Shown here piece after piece: positions 13,254 through 20,196 of a stretch of 25,700 bases of DNA. The first letter of the stretch is position 1, and the number at the start of each line of letters is the position of its first letter. Made by a program: the position numbers and the translations under genes. The stretch lies in the IMG/VR virus record IMGVR_UViG_3300029448_000384, positions 1 to 25,700 of that record. One strand, written 5' to 3'. Under the pieces are notes generated by a model. That model saw only the letters and a list, made by a program, of their open reading frames with translations. It was not told the origin of the DNA and ran no database searches. This stretch comes from a virus.

Positions 13254-14454
13254 ACTGCACAAAATATTTACCTGCATTCGGATTGTCTAAATGATATATA
13301 ACATTATATCTCACTCCATCAATAGCATGATTCCAATTGTCAATGTATAACTTAGAGCCTTTGTCTTGATATGCGTAATTGTTTAGCTCTTTAGCTATAT
13401 TAGTTGACTCAGGTGTAATGACTAAGTGATAATCCTGCATTCTTGTTATACCACTTTCAATAGTTCCCTTTTTAACAGGCTTTATGTTTACCCCTAAATG
13501 CTTTAAGTCTGCTATTAGTCTAGGCTCTGCGGAATCAGCGATAATCAACTTCTGCTCTACCTTTTCTAATATTAGCTGTGCTAAGTCGTGAGACTTTAAT
13601 CCGTTCTTGTATATGTGTTCTTTTAAATATATCTTTTGCTTCTTTTTGTCAATAGCCACTTCTGTTAAACTATCAGGATCAACGCTAAAACCAAAGTCCA
13701 TACCGCATGACGTTTGTAATCCATCTGGATTGAATTCACCTATACTCCAGTTGTCAAATACTACTCCTTCTGCACGTTCTAACCAACCACCCATTATTTT
13801 ATGCTGATACTTTTTAAAGTTGTTATGCTTTATGGTCTCTATACGCTCTAGGAAGCTCTTAGAGAGGTTTTCTTCATTGTCTAGGTATGTACTATGGATA
13901 TAGCATACATTGTCTCTAACGCCATTAAAACCAGCTTCAACTCCTTTGTCTTCAAAGAATCTTTTGTATATCCAATGTTCTTTAGTAACAGGATTGAGTA
14001 TAAGTATGATTCTGTTCTGTATTTCTTTTTCTCTAATACTTAAATCTATTGTATCAAATATATCTTCGTCAATTAGTTCTTCTGCCTCGTCAAGAATCCA
14101 ATTTGATACGCCTGTCAATGATTTAAGACTTGCAGTTTGATTTCCTGCTGACGTTTTGATCCCTCTAAATAAAATATCAGACTTATTCTTTAAATTGACA
14201 ACCTCTGCTTTATTAATGCTGAATATACTTTCATATCCTAATAGTGTTATCTTTTCTAAGAACTCAGGTATGATTGACAGGTGTGCTGATACCATTGTGT
14301 ATCTTGTAAACAATACTCTAATGTTTCTTGTCATTGTGAGTAATGTTAAAAAGACTGTAACAGCAAAAGACTTACCAGAACCCCTACCACCTGTTATTAT
14401 ATAATAACGGCAGTCAGATGTAAATAGTGGATTGTATTTCTCGCTAAGATTCAG
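13252..14454 (-). CDS. terL: Terminase large subunit (PBSX/Terminase_3 type)
   Basis: This is the packaging ATPase and nuclease, 400 residues if read from CTG at 14454. Walker A is GGRGSGKS at residues 22-29; Walker B is WILDEAEE (Asp/Glu about 122-123). Nuclease acidic residues lie in GMDFGFS (Asp 253), IIADSAEP (Asp 307) and NHAIDGVRY (Asp 379). The first ATG, at 14334, would remove Walker A, so it cannot be the real start. The frame upstream is closed by TGA at 14460-14458, leaving CTG 14454 as the only plausible in-frame start. One A fewer in the AAAA at 14458-14455 would restore a GTG start (GTG AAA CTG), so a real or assembly indel is possible. Confidence 0.9.
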   Translation of the reverse strand: MNLSEKYNPLFTSDCRYYIITGGRGSGKSFAVTVFLTLLTMTRNIRVLFTRYTMVSAHLSIIPEFLEKITLLGYESIFSINKAEVVNLKNKSDILFRGIKTSAGNQTASLKSLTGVSNWILDEAEELIDEDIFDTIDLSIREKEIQNRIILILNPVTKEHWIYKRFFEDKGVEAGFNGVRDNVCYIHSTYLDNEENLSKSFLERIETIKHNNFKKYQHKIMGGWLERAEGVVFDNWSIGEFNPDGLQTSCGMDFGFSVDPDSLTEVAIDKKKQKIYLKEHIYKNGLKSHDLAQLILEKVEQKLIIADSAEPRLIADLKHLGVNIKPVKKGTIESGITRMQDYHLVITPESTNIAKELNNYAYQDKGSKLYIDNWNHAIDGVRYNVIYHLDNPNAGKYFVQ

Positions 14455-14701
14455 TTTTCACAAAGTTTATTAAAGGCATATTCAGACTCTCCTCGTTTGT
14501 AGTAACATCTACCCTTTGCTGAGGTCTTCCATAAAAGTATTCAAAGAATAACTTTACTGCCCATTGCTCTTTTTTCTCTAATCCTTTTTGTAATGATTCT
14601 AAAGCCATTGCGTTCATTGGTGTTAGATTCTCTATTAGCTTTTGTTCTTCTGCTTTTGCCTTGCGCCCTGCTCCTTCTCTTTTTCCTCCGTGTGTACTCA
14701 T
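14444..14701 (-). CDS. terS: Terminase small subunit
   Basis: This 85-residue protein starts MSTHGGKREGAGRKAKAEEQ, the basic Gly-Lys/Arg stretch typical of small terminase subunits, followed by a helical region (NAMALESLQKGLEKKEQWAV) and YGRPQQRVDVTT. It should recognise phage DNA and hand it to the large subunit, which follows directly. It is shorter than many relatives, and no complete HTH was outlined. Its stop (14446-14444) lies eight bases inside the presumed terL start, so the two are translationally coupled. Confidence 0.8.
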   Translation of the reverse strand: MSTHGGKREGAGRKAKAEEQKLIENLTPMNAMALESLQKGLEKKEQWAVKLFFEYFYGRPQQRVDVTTNEESLNMPLINFVKTES

Positions 14702-14728
14702 TTTGAAATAATTTGATTAATCAAGTTG

Positions 14729-14744
14729 TATTATATAATAGAAA
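14729..14744 (-). promoter_or_regulatory. Late control element, copy 5
   Basis: The minus strand reads TTTCTATTATATAATA with the exact palindrome at 14729-14740. It lies 27 bases before the terS ATG and next to the stop of the last early gene, marking the early/late boundary. Confidence 0.5.
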
Positions 14745-15128
14745 TCACTTGAATTCATTTGGTAGCATTAGTCTTATACCTAATTCTGTTAAAGCCCATA
14801 TACGTATTTGGTCTGCATATACTTCGAACTCTTTAGTGTTCATTCTTGCTGTACTGTTTACTGTTTGTAGTCCTATCTGCTTATCGTTTATCTCTATGCT
14901 TTGCCATTCACTTGAAAACTTAATCTTTAGTGTGTCGTGCATTTCGTCAGGAAAGTATCCTAGCTCAGAAGCTAATGGTTGCACTATACAAGCCCAGTAG
15001 TAATTGTTTTGCATACTTGATCTATTGTTTCTTTGTTTCTTAACCTTTACTATGTAATCGCTATCAAGCTCTTTTAAGTAATTAAATAAAGTCTGTTTAT
15101 CTTGAGTGTTATTTATTACAAAGTTCAT
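14745..15128 (-). CDS. NinB-like recombination protein
   Basis: This 127-residue protein carries the NinB (lambda Orf-like) pattern RSSMQNNYYWACIVQPLASE (about 36-55), then DEMHDTLKIKF, and a C-terminal helix with Trp-Ala-Leu. NinB proteins bind single-stranded DNA and assist recombination. NinG is encoded in the same operon, as in lambda-like nin regions. The ATG overlaps the stop of the preceding gene (ATGA). It is the last gene of the early unit. Confidence 0.7.
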   Translation of the reverse strand: MNFVINNTQDKQTLFNYLKELDSDYIVKVKKQRNNRSSMQNNYYWACIVQPLASELGYFPDEMHDTLKIKFSSEWQSIEINDKQIGLQTVNSTARMNTKEFEVYADQIRIWALTELGIRLMLPNEFK

Positions 15129-15325
15129 AGACGCATAAGCCTACCTGCAAGACTGTTCTCTTTCCTTCTCTTTAATTCTTTAGATATGCCATTGCTTATT
15201 CTTACTTTGTTAATTCTAAACATCTCTGATAAGTCTGACAAGCTATTGTGTTCAGGGTTCTTAAAATAAAACTTTACAGCTTCACTCTCTAAATAGTTTA
15301 AGTGTTTCTTAGTTCTTGGTTTCAT
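15125..15325 (-). CDS. Small HTH-like DNA-binding protein
   Basis: This 66-residue basic protein contains SLSDLSEMFRINKVRISNGI (about 28-47), which fits a helix-turn-helix: a short helix, a turn at Arg-Ile-Asn, and a recognition helix. The C-terminus is very basic (KELKRRKENS). A DNA-binding or regulatory role is likely; the target is unknown. It overlaps the NinB-like gene by four bases. Confidence 0.55.
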   Translation of the reverse strand: MKPRTKKHLNYLESEAVKFYFKNPEHNSLSDLSEMFRINKVRISNGISKELKRRKENSLAGRLMRL

Positions 15326-15583
15326 TTAATCAAATGACTCGTTTATACCTCTTTCTCCCAACAGTTTTTCTTTAGCGCTATCCCAAAGCCTGTCGCCCCT
15401 TCTCTTCTTGCTTAGTGATGCCTCTGTTCTAATTAGACTAGGCATTCCTTCTTCAGGTTCTGCCTCCATCCATAGACCACAATCACATAGTGCGTGTATA
15501 GACCTCCATCTACCGTCTCTTAAGGCTAAGGTAGTCTTGCCTATATTCTCTTCATTACCGCATTCGCATTTATATAGTGTCAT
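15326..15583 (-). CDS. Zinc-ribbon-like small protein
   Basis: This 85-residue protein has two Cys pairs, CEC (residues 6-8) and CDC (33-35), spaced like a small zinc ribbon, separated by TTLALRDGRWRSIHAL. The C-terminal half is charged, with KKRRGD. No enzymatic motif was seen. It lies in the early operon between small genes of unknown role. Zinc binding is inferred from the Cys pattern. Confidence 0.6.
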   Translation of the reverse strand: MTLYKCECGNEENIGKTTLALRDGRWRSIHALCDCGLWMEAEPEEGMPSLIRTEASLSKKRRGDRLWDSAKEKLLGERGINESFD

Positions 15584-15584
15584 A

Positions 15585-15809
15585 TCAGTCTATTAATTTA
15601 AGATTTCTTCCTTCTTCTTTTGCTATTCTTATTATTGTCTTATATAACTTCTTTCTTTCTAAGTTTGTTTCGCACCATATAAATTGCGTATCCATCATTC
15701 CTGTTAAAGTAAGTTGTATTCCAAAACGAGTTCCTTTTTGTTCCGTTTTAGGATAACCATATTTTTTAACTACTTGCTTCCAGCTTACCAGTTGTATTGT
15801 GTCTGTCAT
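15585..15809 (-). CDS. Hypothetical early protein, 74 residues
   Basis: The protein (MTDTIQLVSWKQVVKKYGYP start) is unrecognised. The middle holds beta-type sequence (RFGIQLTLTGMMDTQFIWCE) and the end is a basic helix (RKKLYKTIIRIAKEEGRN). Its ATG overlaps the stop of the DUF3310 gene (ATGA at 15809-15806). Confidence 0.6.
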   Translation of the reverse strand: MTDTIQLVSWKQVVKKYGYPKTEQKGTRFGIQLTLTGMMDTQFIWCETNLERKKLYKTIIRIAKEEGRNLKLID

Positions 15810-16063
15810 GTTGCAAGTCCTCCTGTTAATGTTTTACTTTCTTCGTGAATCTTTTCTAATTCAAAGTGCAATACGTTTATAGCTTTCTGTATGTCTTGCT
15901 CAGGAGAATTACCTTCTTTATTTCCCGCTCTTAATATATACTGTACTGCTTGAGCTTTCCATGCACTTAAATCAAAATCATCAACAATGTCTTTAGCTGA
16001 GTAGCCATATAGGTTGCCTGTATAGTAATGAGGTTGGGGGGTTTTTTTATAATCTTTAGTCAT
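15806..16063 (-). CDS. DUF3310 family protein
   Basis: This 85-residue protein, read from ATG at 16063 (MTKDYKKTPQPHYY), contains the DUF3310 pattern AWKAQAVQYILRAGNKEGNS followed by DIQKAINVLHFELEKI. Such proteins are common in phage early regions and sometimes described as possible nucleotide kinases. A longer reading from 16177 would overlap the upstream gene by 104 bases and add unconserved-looking residues, so the shorter start is preferred. The start region encodes an A7C6 homopolymer stretch (16048-16036), a possible slippage or error site. Confidence 0.75.
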   Translation of the reverse strand: MTKDYKKTPQPHYYTGNLYGYSAKDIVDDFDLSAWKAQAVQYILRAGNKEGNSPEQDIQKAINVLHFELEKIHEESKTLTGGLAT

Positions 16064-16073
16064 TGTTTTGTTT

Positions 16074-16481
16074 TTATTGTGAATATTTTTCATATAGTTT
16101 TTTAATTCCATCAAAGCAAGTGCTGATACATGATCCGCAATTAGTGTGCGTTTGATAATTAGTTCCATGTATAACATTGTAAATTGAAATCATCTTAGCT
16201 TTTGCTTGTTGATCTTTTGCTCTTCCTGTTTTTAAGTCTTTCCACATATCTAATATTTCATCTATTATTTCTTGTGGCAAATCATCAGGGGTTTCTATCT
16301 CTGTTGTTTTTTCCCATTTTTTAGGATTGTCTGCACACTCCATTGGTGCTAGTCTTGCCTTTACTTTCATGAAGCATTTACATATAGAGCAATTTCCTAA
16401 TAAGCTAAGATATTTATCACAAGCTTTACATATTGCTATTCTGTCTTCATAGACTTCGTTAGGAACAAAAAATCTATTCAC
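16074..16481 (-). CDS. Zinc-ribbon protein, GTG start
   Basis: This 135-residue protein has an N-terminal Cys cluster CKACDKYLSLLGNCSICKC (about 18-36), followed by CADNPKKW and later CGSC...C. The N-terminal part resembles the small zinc ribbons that many marine phages encode. The start is GTG at 16481-16479, since the next Met would cut off the Cys cluster. It overlaps the preceding 33-residue ORF by eight bases. The function is unknown; a DNA- or protein-binding regulator is possible. Confidence 0.65.
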   Translation of the reverse strand: MNRFFVPNEVYEDRIAICKACDKYLSLLGNCSICKCFMKVKARLAPMECADNPKKWEKTTEIETPDDLPQEIIDEILDMWKDLKTGRAKDQQAKAKMISIYNVIHGTNYQTHTNCGSCISTCFDGIKKLYEKYSQ

Positions 16482-16575
16482 TCTTTACTGTCCAATATGG
16501 TTGCCTCCAGTCAGGGTGCTTAATTCCAAACTGCATTATAAAACTGTCGTGTGTTTTTGGGTTATATATCTTCAT
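16474..16575 (-). CDS. 33-residue micro-ORF
   Basis: The ORF starts MKIYNPKTHDSFIMQFGIKH and ends with PDWRQPYWTVKSE. It fills the gap between the sigma-like gene and the zinc-ribbon gene, overlapping them by 14 and 8 bases. The aromatic, globular-looking composition is unlike random AT-rich sequence. Function unknown. Confidence 0.45.
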   Translation of the reverse strand: MKIYNPKTHDSFIMQFGIKHPDWRQPYWTVKSE

Positions 16576-17146
16576 TTAATTCTTTTTTTAATATTGTTCT
16601 TACTTTATCTATTGTTGTGAATATACTATTTCTGCTTATGCCAGTCTTTGCAGCAAGTGAATCAAGCGTCTCTCCACTATAATACAATTTAAATAACTCC
16701 CTATCATACCAAGATTCTATTTTGTCAAGCTGTATATCTATTAGTTCTAATTTATGTAGCTTTTTATTATGCTCCACATCTTCATCTTCGTTAGGCAAAT
16801 TGTAAAGATGCTTAGTTGGTATCACCTCTCCAGTTTCAATCACATCATAAGTTATTGTGCTTGTAAATTCATCTATGTGAGTATAGTATTTTCCATACTT
16901 ATAATAAAAATTACTACGCTTACTTGTCAAAGACCTTCTTAATGCAACAGCACCATACCTTGTTAATCCTTCAACACCATCTTTTTCATATACAATTCTT
17001 AGGGTATCAGGATTCATTTGTTGTAAAAAATAAAGCATGAGCTCTTGAACCGCCTCATTAACTTTGTTTTCATCATTTGTAAAGCGATAAGCCATAGTCC
17101 TGAACTTATCTGTTAGCTTTGATATTTCAATGTATATATCAGTCAT
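16562..17146 (-). CDS. RNA polymerase sigma factor-like protein
   Basis: This 194-residue protein has two sigma-type parts. Residues about 10-42 (KFRTMAYRFTNDENKVNEAV, then QELMLYFLQQM) resemble region 2 helices. Residues about 145-190 (ESWYDRELFKLYYSGETLDS and LAAKTGISRNSIFTTIDKVR) form a region 4 helix-turn-helix. The linker is phage-like and charged. It may direct host RNA polymerase to the late promoters. The upstream neighbour overlaps it by eight bases (ATGACTGA). A sigma-like regulator without promoter activity is the alternative. Confidence 0.65.
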   Translation of the reverse strand: MTDIYIEISKLTDKFRTMAYRFTNDENKVNEAVQELMLYFLQQMNPDTLRIVYEKDGVEGLTRYGAVALRRSLTSKRSNFYYKYGKYYTHIDEFTSTITYDVIETGEVIPTKHLYNLPNEDEDVEHNKKLHKLELIDIQLDKIESWYDRELFKLYYSGETLDSLAAKTGISRNSIFTTIDKVRTILKKELNEDI

Positions 17147-17495
17147 TATCAGGCTCTAAAGAATCTAGTTTTGTTACAGTCTCAGTTAGCATTTGTTCTA
17201 ATACTACCTTGTATGCTCTAATAACCGCTGAGTTTGTTTTTGTTTCTATTCCTGCATAAAAGCCACTTGTTGCAACCGAGATGTTTATTGGTAAGATTAC
17301 TATCCAATCGTAAAAATTATTTTCTCTTACCCCCTCACCATATCCGTTATGATAGTCTATTATTAAATCAATGACCTCTAAATAATTCTTGTATCTTGTT
17401 TGTGATGTTACCTCTTCTGTAAACTGTTTGCACATTGCAATATAGGGTTCAACTATCATTCTGTGTTCTTCACTTGAATAAATCGGAGTGTGCAT
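17139..17495 (-). CDS. Hypothetical early protein, 118 residues
   Basis: The protein is unrecognised, with a helical start (EEHRMIVEPYIAMCKQFTEE), an aromatic middle (DYHNGYGEGVRENNFYDWIV) and a helical end. No zinc or nucleotide motif was seen. It lies between NinG and the sigma-like gene, so a role in replication or transcription is possible but not supported by sequence. Confidence 0.6.
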   Translation of the reverse strand: MHTPIYSSEEHRMIVEPYIAMCKQFTEEVTSQTRYKNYLEVIDLIIDYHNGYGEGVRENNFYDWIVILPINISVATSGFYAGIETKTNSAVIRAYKVVLEQMLTETVTKLDSLEPDND

Positions 17496-17517
17496 ACGGC
17501 TAAATTAAAATAAAAGT

Positions 17518-17931
17518 CTATTCAATTCCCTTTTCTTTCTTTAAGTTTTTAACAGCCTCTTTGTAATAACTTATTTTATCTTCATAATCATGCCTAGAAA
17601 TTTTATGAATTTGTTTTGCTTTGAATTGTAATTCTTGAGCAGTTCCTGATCCATATTTTGCATCAAGAGCTAAAGCAAACTTATACTGCTCTCCCTGTTT
17701 AAACATATTACATCCAACACACTGAGGTTGGCAGTTTATTTCATCAAACCTTGTAGATAAAGAACCCCTAGACTGGAAGTGTCCATTTTGCATTCCTGAC
17801 TTATAATGCTTGACACATCCGCAGGTTATACATTGTACAGCGCCTTCATCTGTTGCATCTCTTAGGCGTATAAAAAGACTAAACCATTTATCAAGTTCTT
17901 TTTTTAATCTACTTATTGATTTTGTAGCCAT
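17518..17931 (-). CDS. NinG-like recombination protein
   Basis: This 137-residue protein has the NinG layout: Cys 34 and Cys 37 in CITCGC, NGHFQSRGS around His 51, RFDEINCQPQC, and CNMF with Cys 71 and Cys 74, a Zn-binding fold related to HNH nucleases. In lambda it acts as a Rap-type Holliday-junction nuclease. It overlaps the upstream gene by 23 bases and co-occurs with a NinB-like protein. Confidence 0.85.
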   Translation of the reverse strand: MATKSISRLKKELDKWFSLFIRLRDATDEGAVQCITCGCVKHYKSGMQNGHFQSRGSLSTRFDEINCQPQCVGCNMFKQGEQYKFALALDAKYGSGTAQELQFKAKQIHKISRHDYEDKISYYKEAVKNLKKEKGIE

Positions 17932-18217
17932 TTTCTTTTAAATATTCATCTTGTATTTCACCTTTCCTTAGCCTATACTTTTCACCCCTATATGTAGGGA
18001 ACTCTTCTTGCAGCTTTGCTCTTGCCCTTCTTATACTCGTTGCTGCTGTTAATTGTCCTGCTGCATATAATCTTAAAAAATCTCTATAACTTGAATTTTT
18101 AACAATTATCATTTTTTTGATTTCTTCATTCCAAATGTTGCAGCATAATCTGTTATCATCATCTTTTAAATGAGGATATTTGTCCAGCCAAAATTTTACT
18201 TTTTCTTTTGTTTTCAT
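17909..18217 (-). CDS. Conserved phage hypothetical near NinG
   Basis: This 102-residue basic protein starts with a helix, then LKDDDNRLCCNIWNEEIKKM (about 17-36) and a region with SIRRARAKLQEEFPTYRGEK (about 61-80). From memory, this DDN...SIRR.R.KLQEE..YRG pattern recurs in phage replication and recombination regions, with no known function. The start overlaps the preceding micro-ORF (ATGA). Confidence 0.65.
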   Translation of the reverse strand: MKTKEKVKFWLDKYPHLKDDDNRLCCNIWNEEIKKMIIVKNSSYRDFLRLYAAGQLTAATSIRRARAKLQEEFPTYRGEKYRLRKGEIQDEYLKENGYKINK

Positions 18218-18276
18218 TCTCTTAGGTTTCTAATTAAAAACATAATGACAGCAGTTATTATTACCCAACCAATCAT
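18214..18276 (-). CDS. 20-residue membrane micro-ORF
   Basis: The peptide begins MIGWVIITAVIMFLI and ends with the basic tail RNLRE, a minimal single membrane segment. The ORF exactly bridges its neighbours: its ATG overlaps the upstream TGA and its TGA overlaps the downstream ATG (both ATGA). The double coupling and hydrophobic core support expression. Function unknown. Confidence 0.5.
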   Translation of the reverse strand: MIGWVIITAVIMFLIRNLRE

Positions 18277-18641
18277 GATAATAGTTTTACTGGTTCTTGA
18301 TAATATGGTACTGTCTTAGGGGCTTTCCCTAATGTTTTTACTTCATAATAAGCGTTGTCACACATTCCTTTCATTTCATATGTCCACTTATAAAACGTAC
18401 GAATGTTTAAAAAAGGTTCATCCTTGCCAAATCTAACTCCATGATGGAAGGCATCTTGCACTTGATTGAATGTCATATTTCCAAAGCGTTTTTCTTTAAT
18501 TAAATCTTGAGCAAATACTTTACTAAGACTAGCCATCGTTTGAGGATCAGTTTTATGTCCTATTTCGACTGAGGTCTTTGCAATCAAGTCCAATACCTTT
18601 TCAGTTAGTTCTTGCAAATCTTCTTGTTTTAGTGCTTTCAT
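18273..18641 (-). CDS. Hypothetical replication-region protein
   Basis: This 122-residue helical protein has the central motif FGNMTFNQVQDAFHHGVRFG (about 53-72), then PFLNIRTFYKWTYEMKG. Similar proteins occur next to replication genes in Bacteroidetes phages. It follows the HTH replication protein gene with a 12-base gap and lies before NinG. A role as a helicase loader or replication accessory is conceivable but not shown. Confidence 0.6.
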   Translation of the reverse strand: MKALKQEDLQELTEKVLDLIAKTSVEIGHKTDPQTMASLSKVFAQDLIKEKRFGNMTFNQVQDAFHHGVRFGKDEPFLNIRTFYKWTYEMKGMCDNAYYEVKTLGKAPKTVPYYQEPVKLLS

Positions 18642-18653
18642 TTTTTCTTTTTT

Positions 18654-19253
18654 TTATATTAATTTTTTTGCTTCTTGCCAAGCATTTATTTGTGAGTCTA
18701 ACTTAGACATTGTATTTGTTTTATTCTTTCCCCAATTTTTTTGATTTTTTTCCCAGCGCAATAATCTTAATTTTATTTCAAATGTGCTTTGTTTTTGGTA
18801 TCTCATTTTCTTTTTACCTTCTGTCCAATAGTTTACAAAGTCCTCTAACATATCTTGAGGATAATCAAAAGTCATGACCTCAGCAATAAATTTTTCCTTA
18901 GTTATATTTATATTACTTGTATTATTAATACTTGTATTATTACCTTTCAGCTTTTTCAGTATAGGGGTATCAATCTTTTTCGTGATACCTATACATCTTT
19001 TTATTATCTGTTTGTTAGAGTTTCTTTCTATTAATACTGTTATAAAACCTAATTTTTTCAAATCACTAATCCAACTGCTTATAGTGTTTTTACTAACGCC
19101 ATACAACTCCGCAAAGTAATTGTTGGTTGCATAGCAGTATCCAAGCTTCCCGCTTAATGCTGTTATCTCTCCATATAAAAGTTTAGCATTAGGCTTTAAG
19201 TTTGAGTATCTTACCTCAGCAGGAATGATAGCGTAGTAATTAGGTTTTTCCAT
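18654..19253 (-). CDS. HTH replication initiation protein (DnaD/Rep-like)
   Basis: This 199-residue protein starts MEKPNYYAIIPAEVRYSNLK. Residues about 25-70 form a winged HTH of the type in Rep and DnaD-like proteins (NAKLLYGEITALSGKLGYCY and NNYFAELYGVSKNTISSWIS). A polar linker with many Asn follows, then a C-terminal part with EDFVNYWTEGKKKMRYQKQ, as in phage replication initiators. The start at 19253 is preferred over the in-frame ATG at 19280 because it is TAATG-coupled to the previous gene. Origin binding or helicase loading is inferred. Confidence 0.7.
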   Translation of the reverse strand: MEKPNYYAIIPAEVRYSNLKPNAKLLYGEITALSGKLGYCYATNNYFAELYGVSKNTISSWISDLKKLGFITVLIERNSNKQIIKRCIGITKKIDTPILKKLKGNNTSINNTSNINITKEKFIAEVMTFDYPQDMLEDFVNYWTEGKKKMRYQKQSTFEIKLRLLRWEKNQKNWGKNKTNTMSKLDSQINAWQEAKKLI

Positions 19254-19762
19254 TATATTATTTCTAAGTTGTAATTGCAATCTGTCAATGCAAACTTACA
19301 CTTTTCTAATTGATCGTAAAATTCTCTATATGAAACCTTAACATCAGCTTCAACATTACCAGAGGTAATTCTAATAATTGTTTGATGCTTATCGCTATTA
19401 GTTATTCCATTATCTCTCAAATGTTGCTTTAAATGACCTAAATCTGCAAATGTTTTCTTATCATTTTGAATATTTGAATAAGCATTATACACCGTATTAA
19501 ATACTTCTCGGTATTTAGGGAATGATCTATAATTAGATTCATGGCATTTTTCATAATGATAAACAGATACCCTATCTCTTTTAATCTCTTTTGCTATTAT
19601 GGTCGGGTGTATATCATCTACCATTCTAGCTATAACACTAGCAACGCTTCTAGGTATTTGATATTTCTGCTCTCTACTTTTGTAGGCAAGTGAGCCTTTA
19701 CGCAACCCCACTATACTTGTAGTAAGGTTGCATAAATTTTTAAAGTTCTTTTCTGCTATCAT
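19253..19762 (-). CDS. DnaA domain IV-like DNA-binding protein
   Basis: The 169-residue protein has YQIPRSVASVIARMVDDIHP (about 34-53) and AKEIKRDRVSVYHYEKCHES, resembling the DNA-binding domain of DnaA: a helix, then a HTH with R-D-R-x-S-x-x-x-H-Y. It lacks AAA+ motifs. It lies between SSB and the HTH replication gene, so it may bind the phage origin or recruit the host initiator. The C-terminal half is unrecognised. Confidence 0.6.
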   Translation of the reverse strand: MIAEKNFKNLCNLTTSIVGLRKGSLAYKSREQKYQIPRSVASVIARMVDDIHPTIIAKEIKRDRVSVYHYEKCHESNYRSFPKYREVFNTVYNAYSNIQNDKKTFADLGHLKQHLRDNGITNSDKHQTIIRITSGNVEADVKVSYREFYDQLEKCKFALTDCNYNLEII

Positions 19763-19763
19763 C

Positions 19764-20090
19764 TTAAAATGGCATTATATCATCATCAGTAGTGACAAAT
19801 CCCTCATTACTTTCTGAATTTTTATTATTCCATTGCCAAGCATTTACGCTAGTATAATACTTGCCGTTAAATTCATTGCTTTTAATGTTTACTGCTACAC
19901 TTACTGTATCTCCAACACTAAAGCCATCTAGCTTTTTTAATGAGTCATTACCAAAAGCTGTGATACATACGTCAGTCTCAAATTTATCAAACTGTTTTAA
20001 AACAACATCTTGCTTTTTCCATTCTTTACCTGCTTTTGATATACCCGTTTCAAGTGGTAAAATTTTACTGATTTTTCCTTTAATTTCCAT
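19764..20090 (-). CDS. ssb: Single-stranded DNA-binding protein (DUF3127-type)
   Basis: This 108-residue protein has an OB-fold-like pattern: MEIKGKISKILPLETGIS, then GKEWKKQDVVL and KLDGFSVGDTVSVAVNIKSN, with aromatics in GKYYTSVNAWQW. It ends with the acidic tail DDDIMPF, the same type as bacterial SSB tails that recruit partner proteins. It follows an annealing-protein candidate and precedes replication genes. A 114-base non-coding leader with an inverted repeat lies upstream. Confidence 0.8.
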   Translation of the reverse strand: MEIKGKISKILPLETGISKAGKEWKKQDVVLKQFDKFETDVCITAFGNDSLKKLDGFSVGDTVSVAVNIKSNEFNGKYYTSVNAWQWNNKNSESNEGFVTTDDDIMPF

Positions 20091-20126
20091 GTTTTATTTA
20101 TTTATTATTAAGTTAGTAAAAAGAAA

Positions 20127-20196
20127 GTGAAAAGGAATTGATAATATCACAAGTATAACCGCTAATTATTAAATGTCTTTTATCTAACCTTTTCAC
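20127..20196. repeat. Inverted repeat in the ssb leader
   Basis: GTGAAAAGG (20127-20135) and CCTTTTCAC (20188-20196) are perfectly complementary, 52 bases apart. The surrounding gap contains no ATG on the minus strand and holds the odd-length palindrome TGATATTATCA. AAAAAGAAA and TTTCTTTTT flank the outside. It may be an operator, an mRNA structure or part of a replication origin. Confidence 0.5.

Noticed and set aside
16036-16048. A7C6 homopolymers as a second frameshift site
   Set aside because: The zero frame continues into a complete DUF3310 domain and neither other frame gives a meaningful extension.
16064-16177. Extended N-terminus for the DUF3310 gene
   Set aside because: The extra 38 residues overlap the zinc-ribbon gene by 104 bases and do not resemble the family; the ATG at 16063 gives the normal length.
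19254-19280. Upstream ATG for the HTH replication protein
   Set aside because: It adds nine residues inside the previous gene; the ATG at 19253 is coupled to the upstream stop (TAATG) and begins the conserved-looking sequence.
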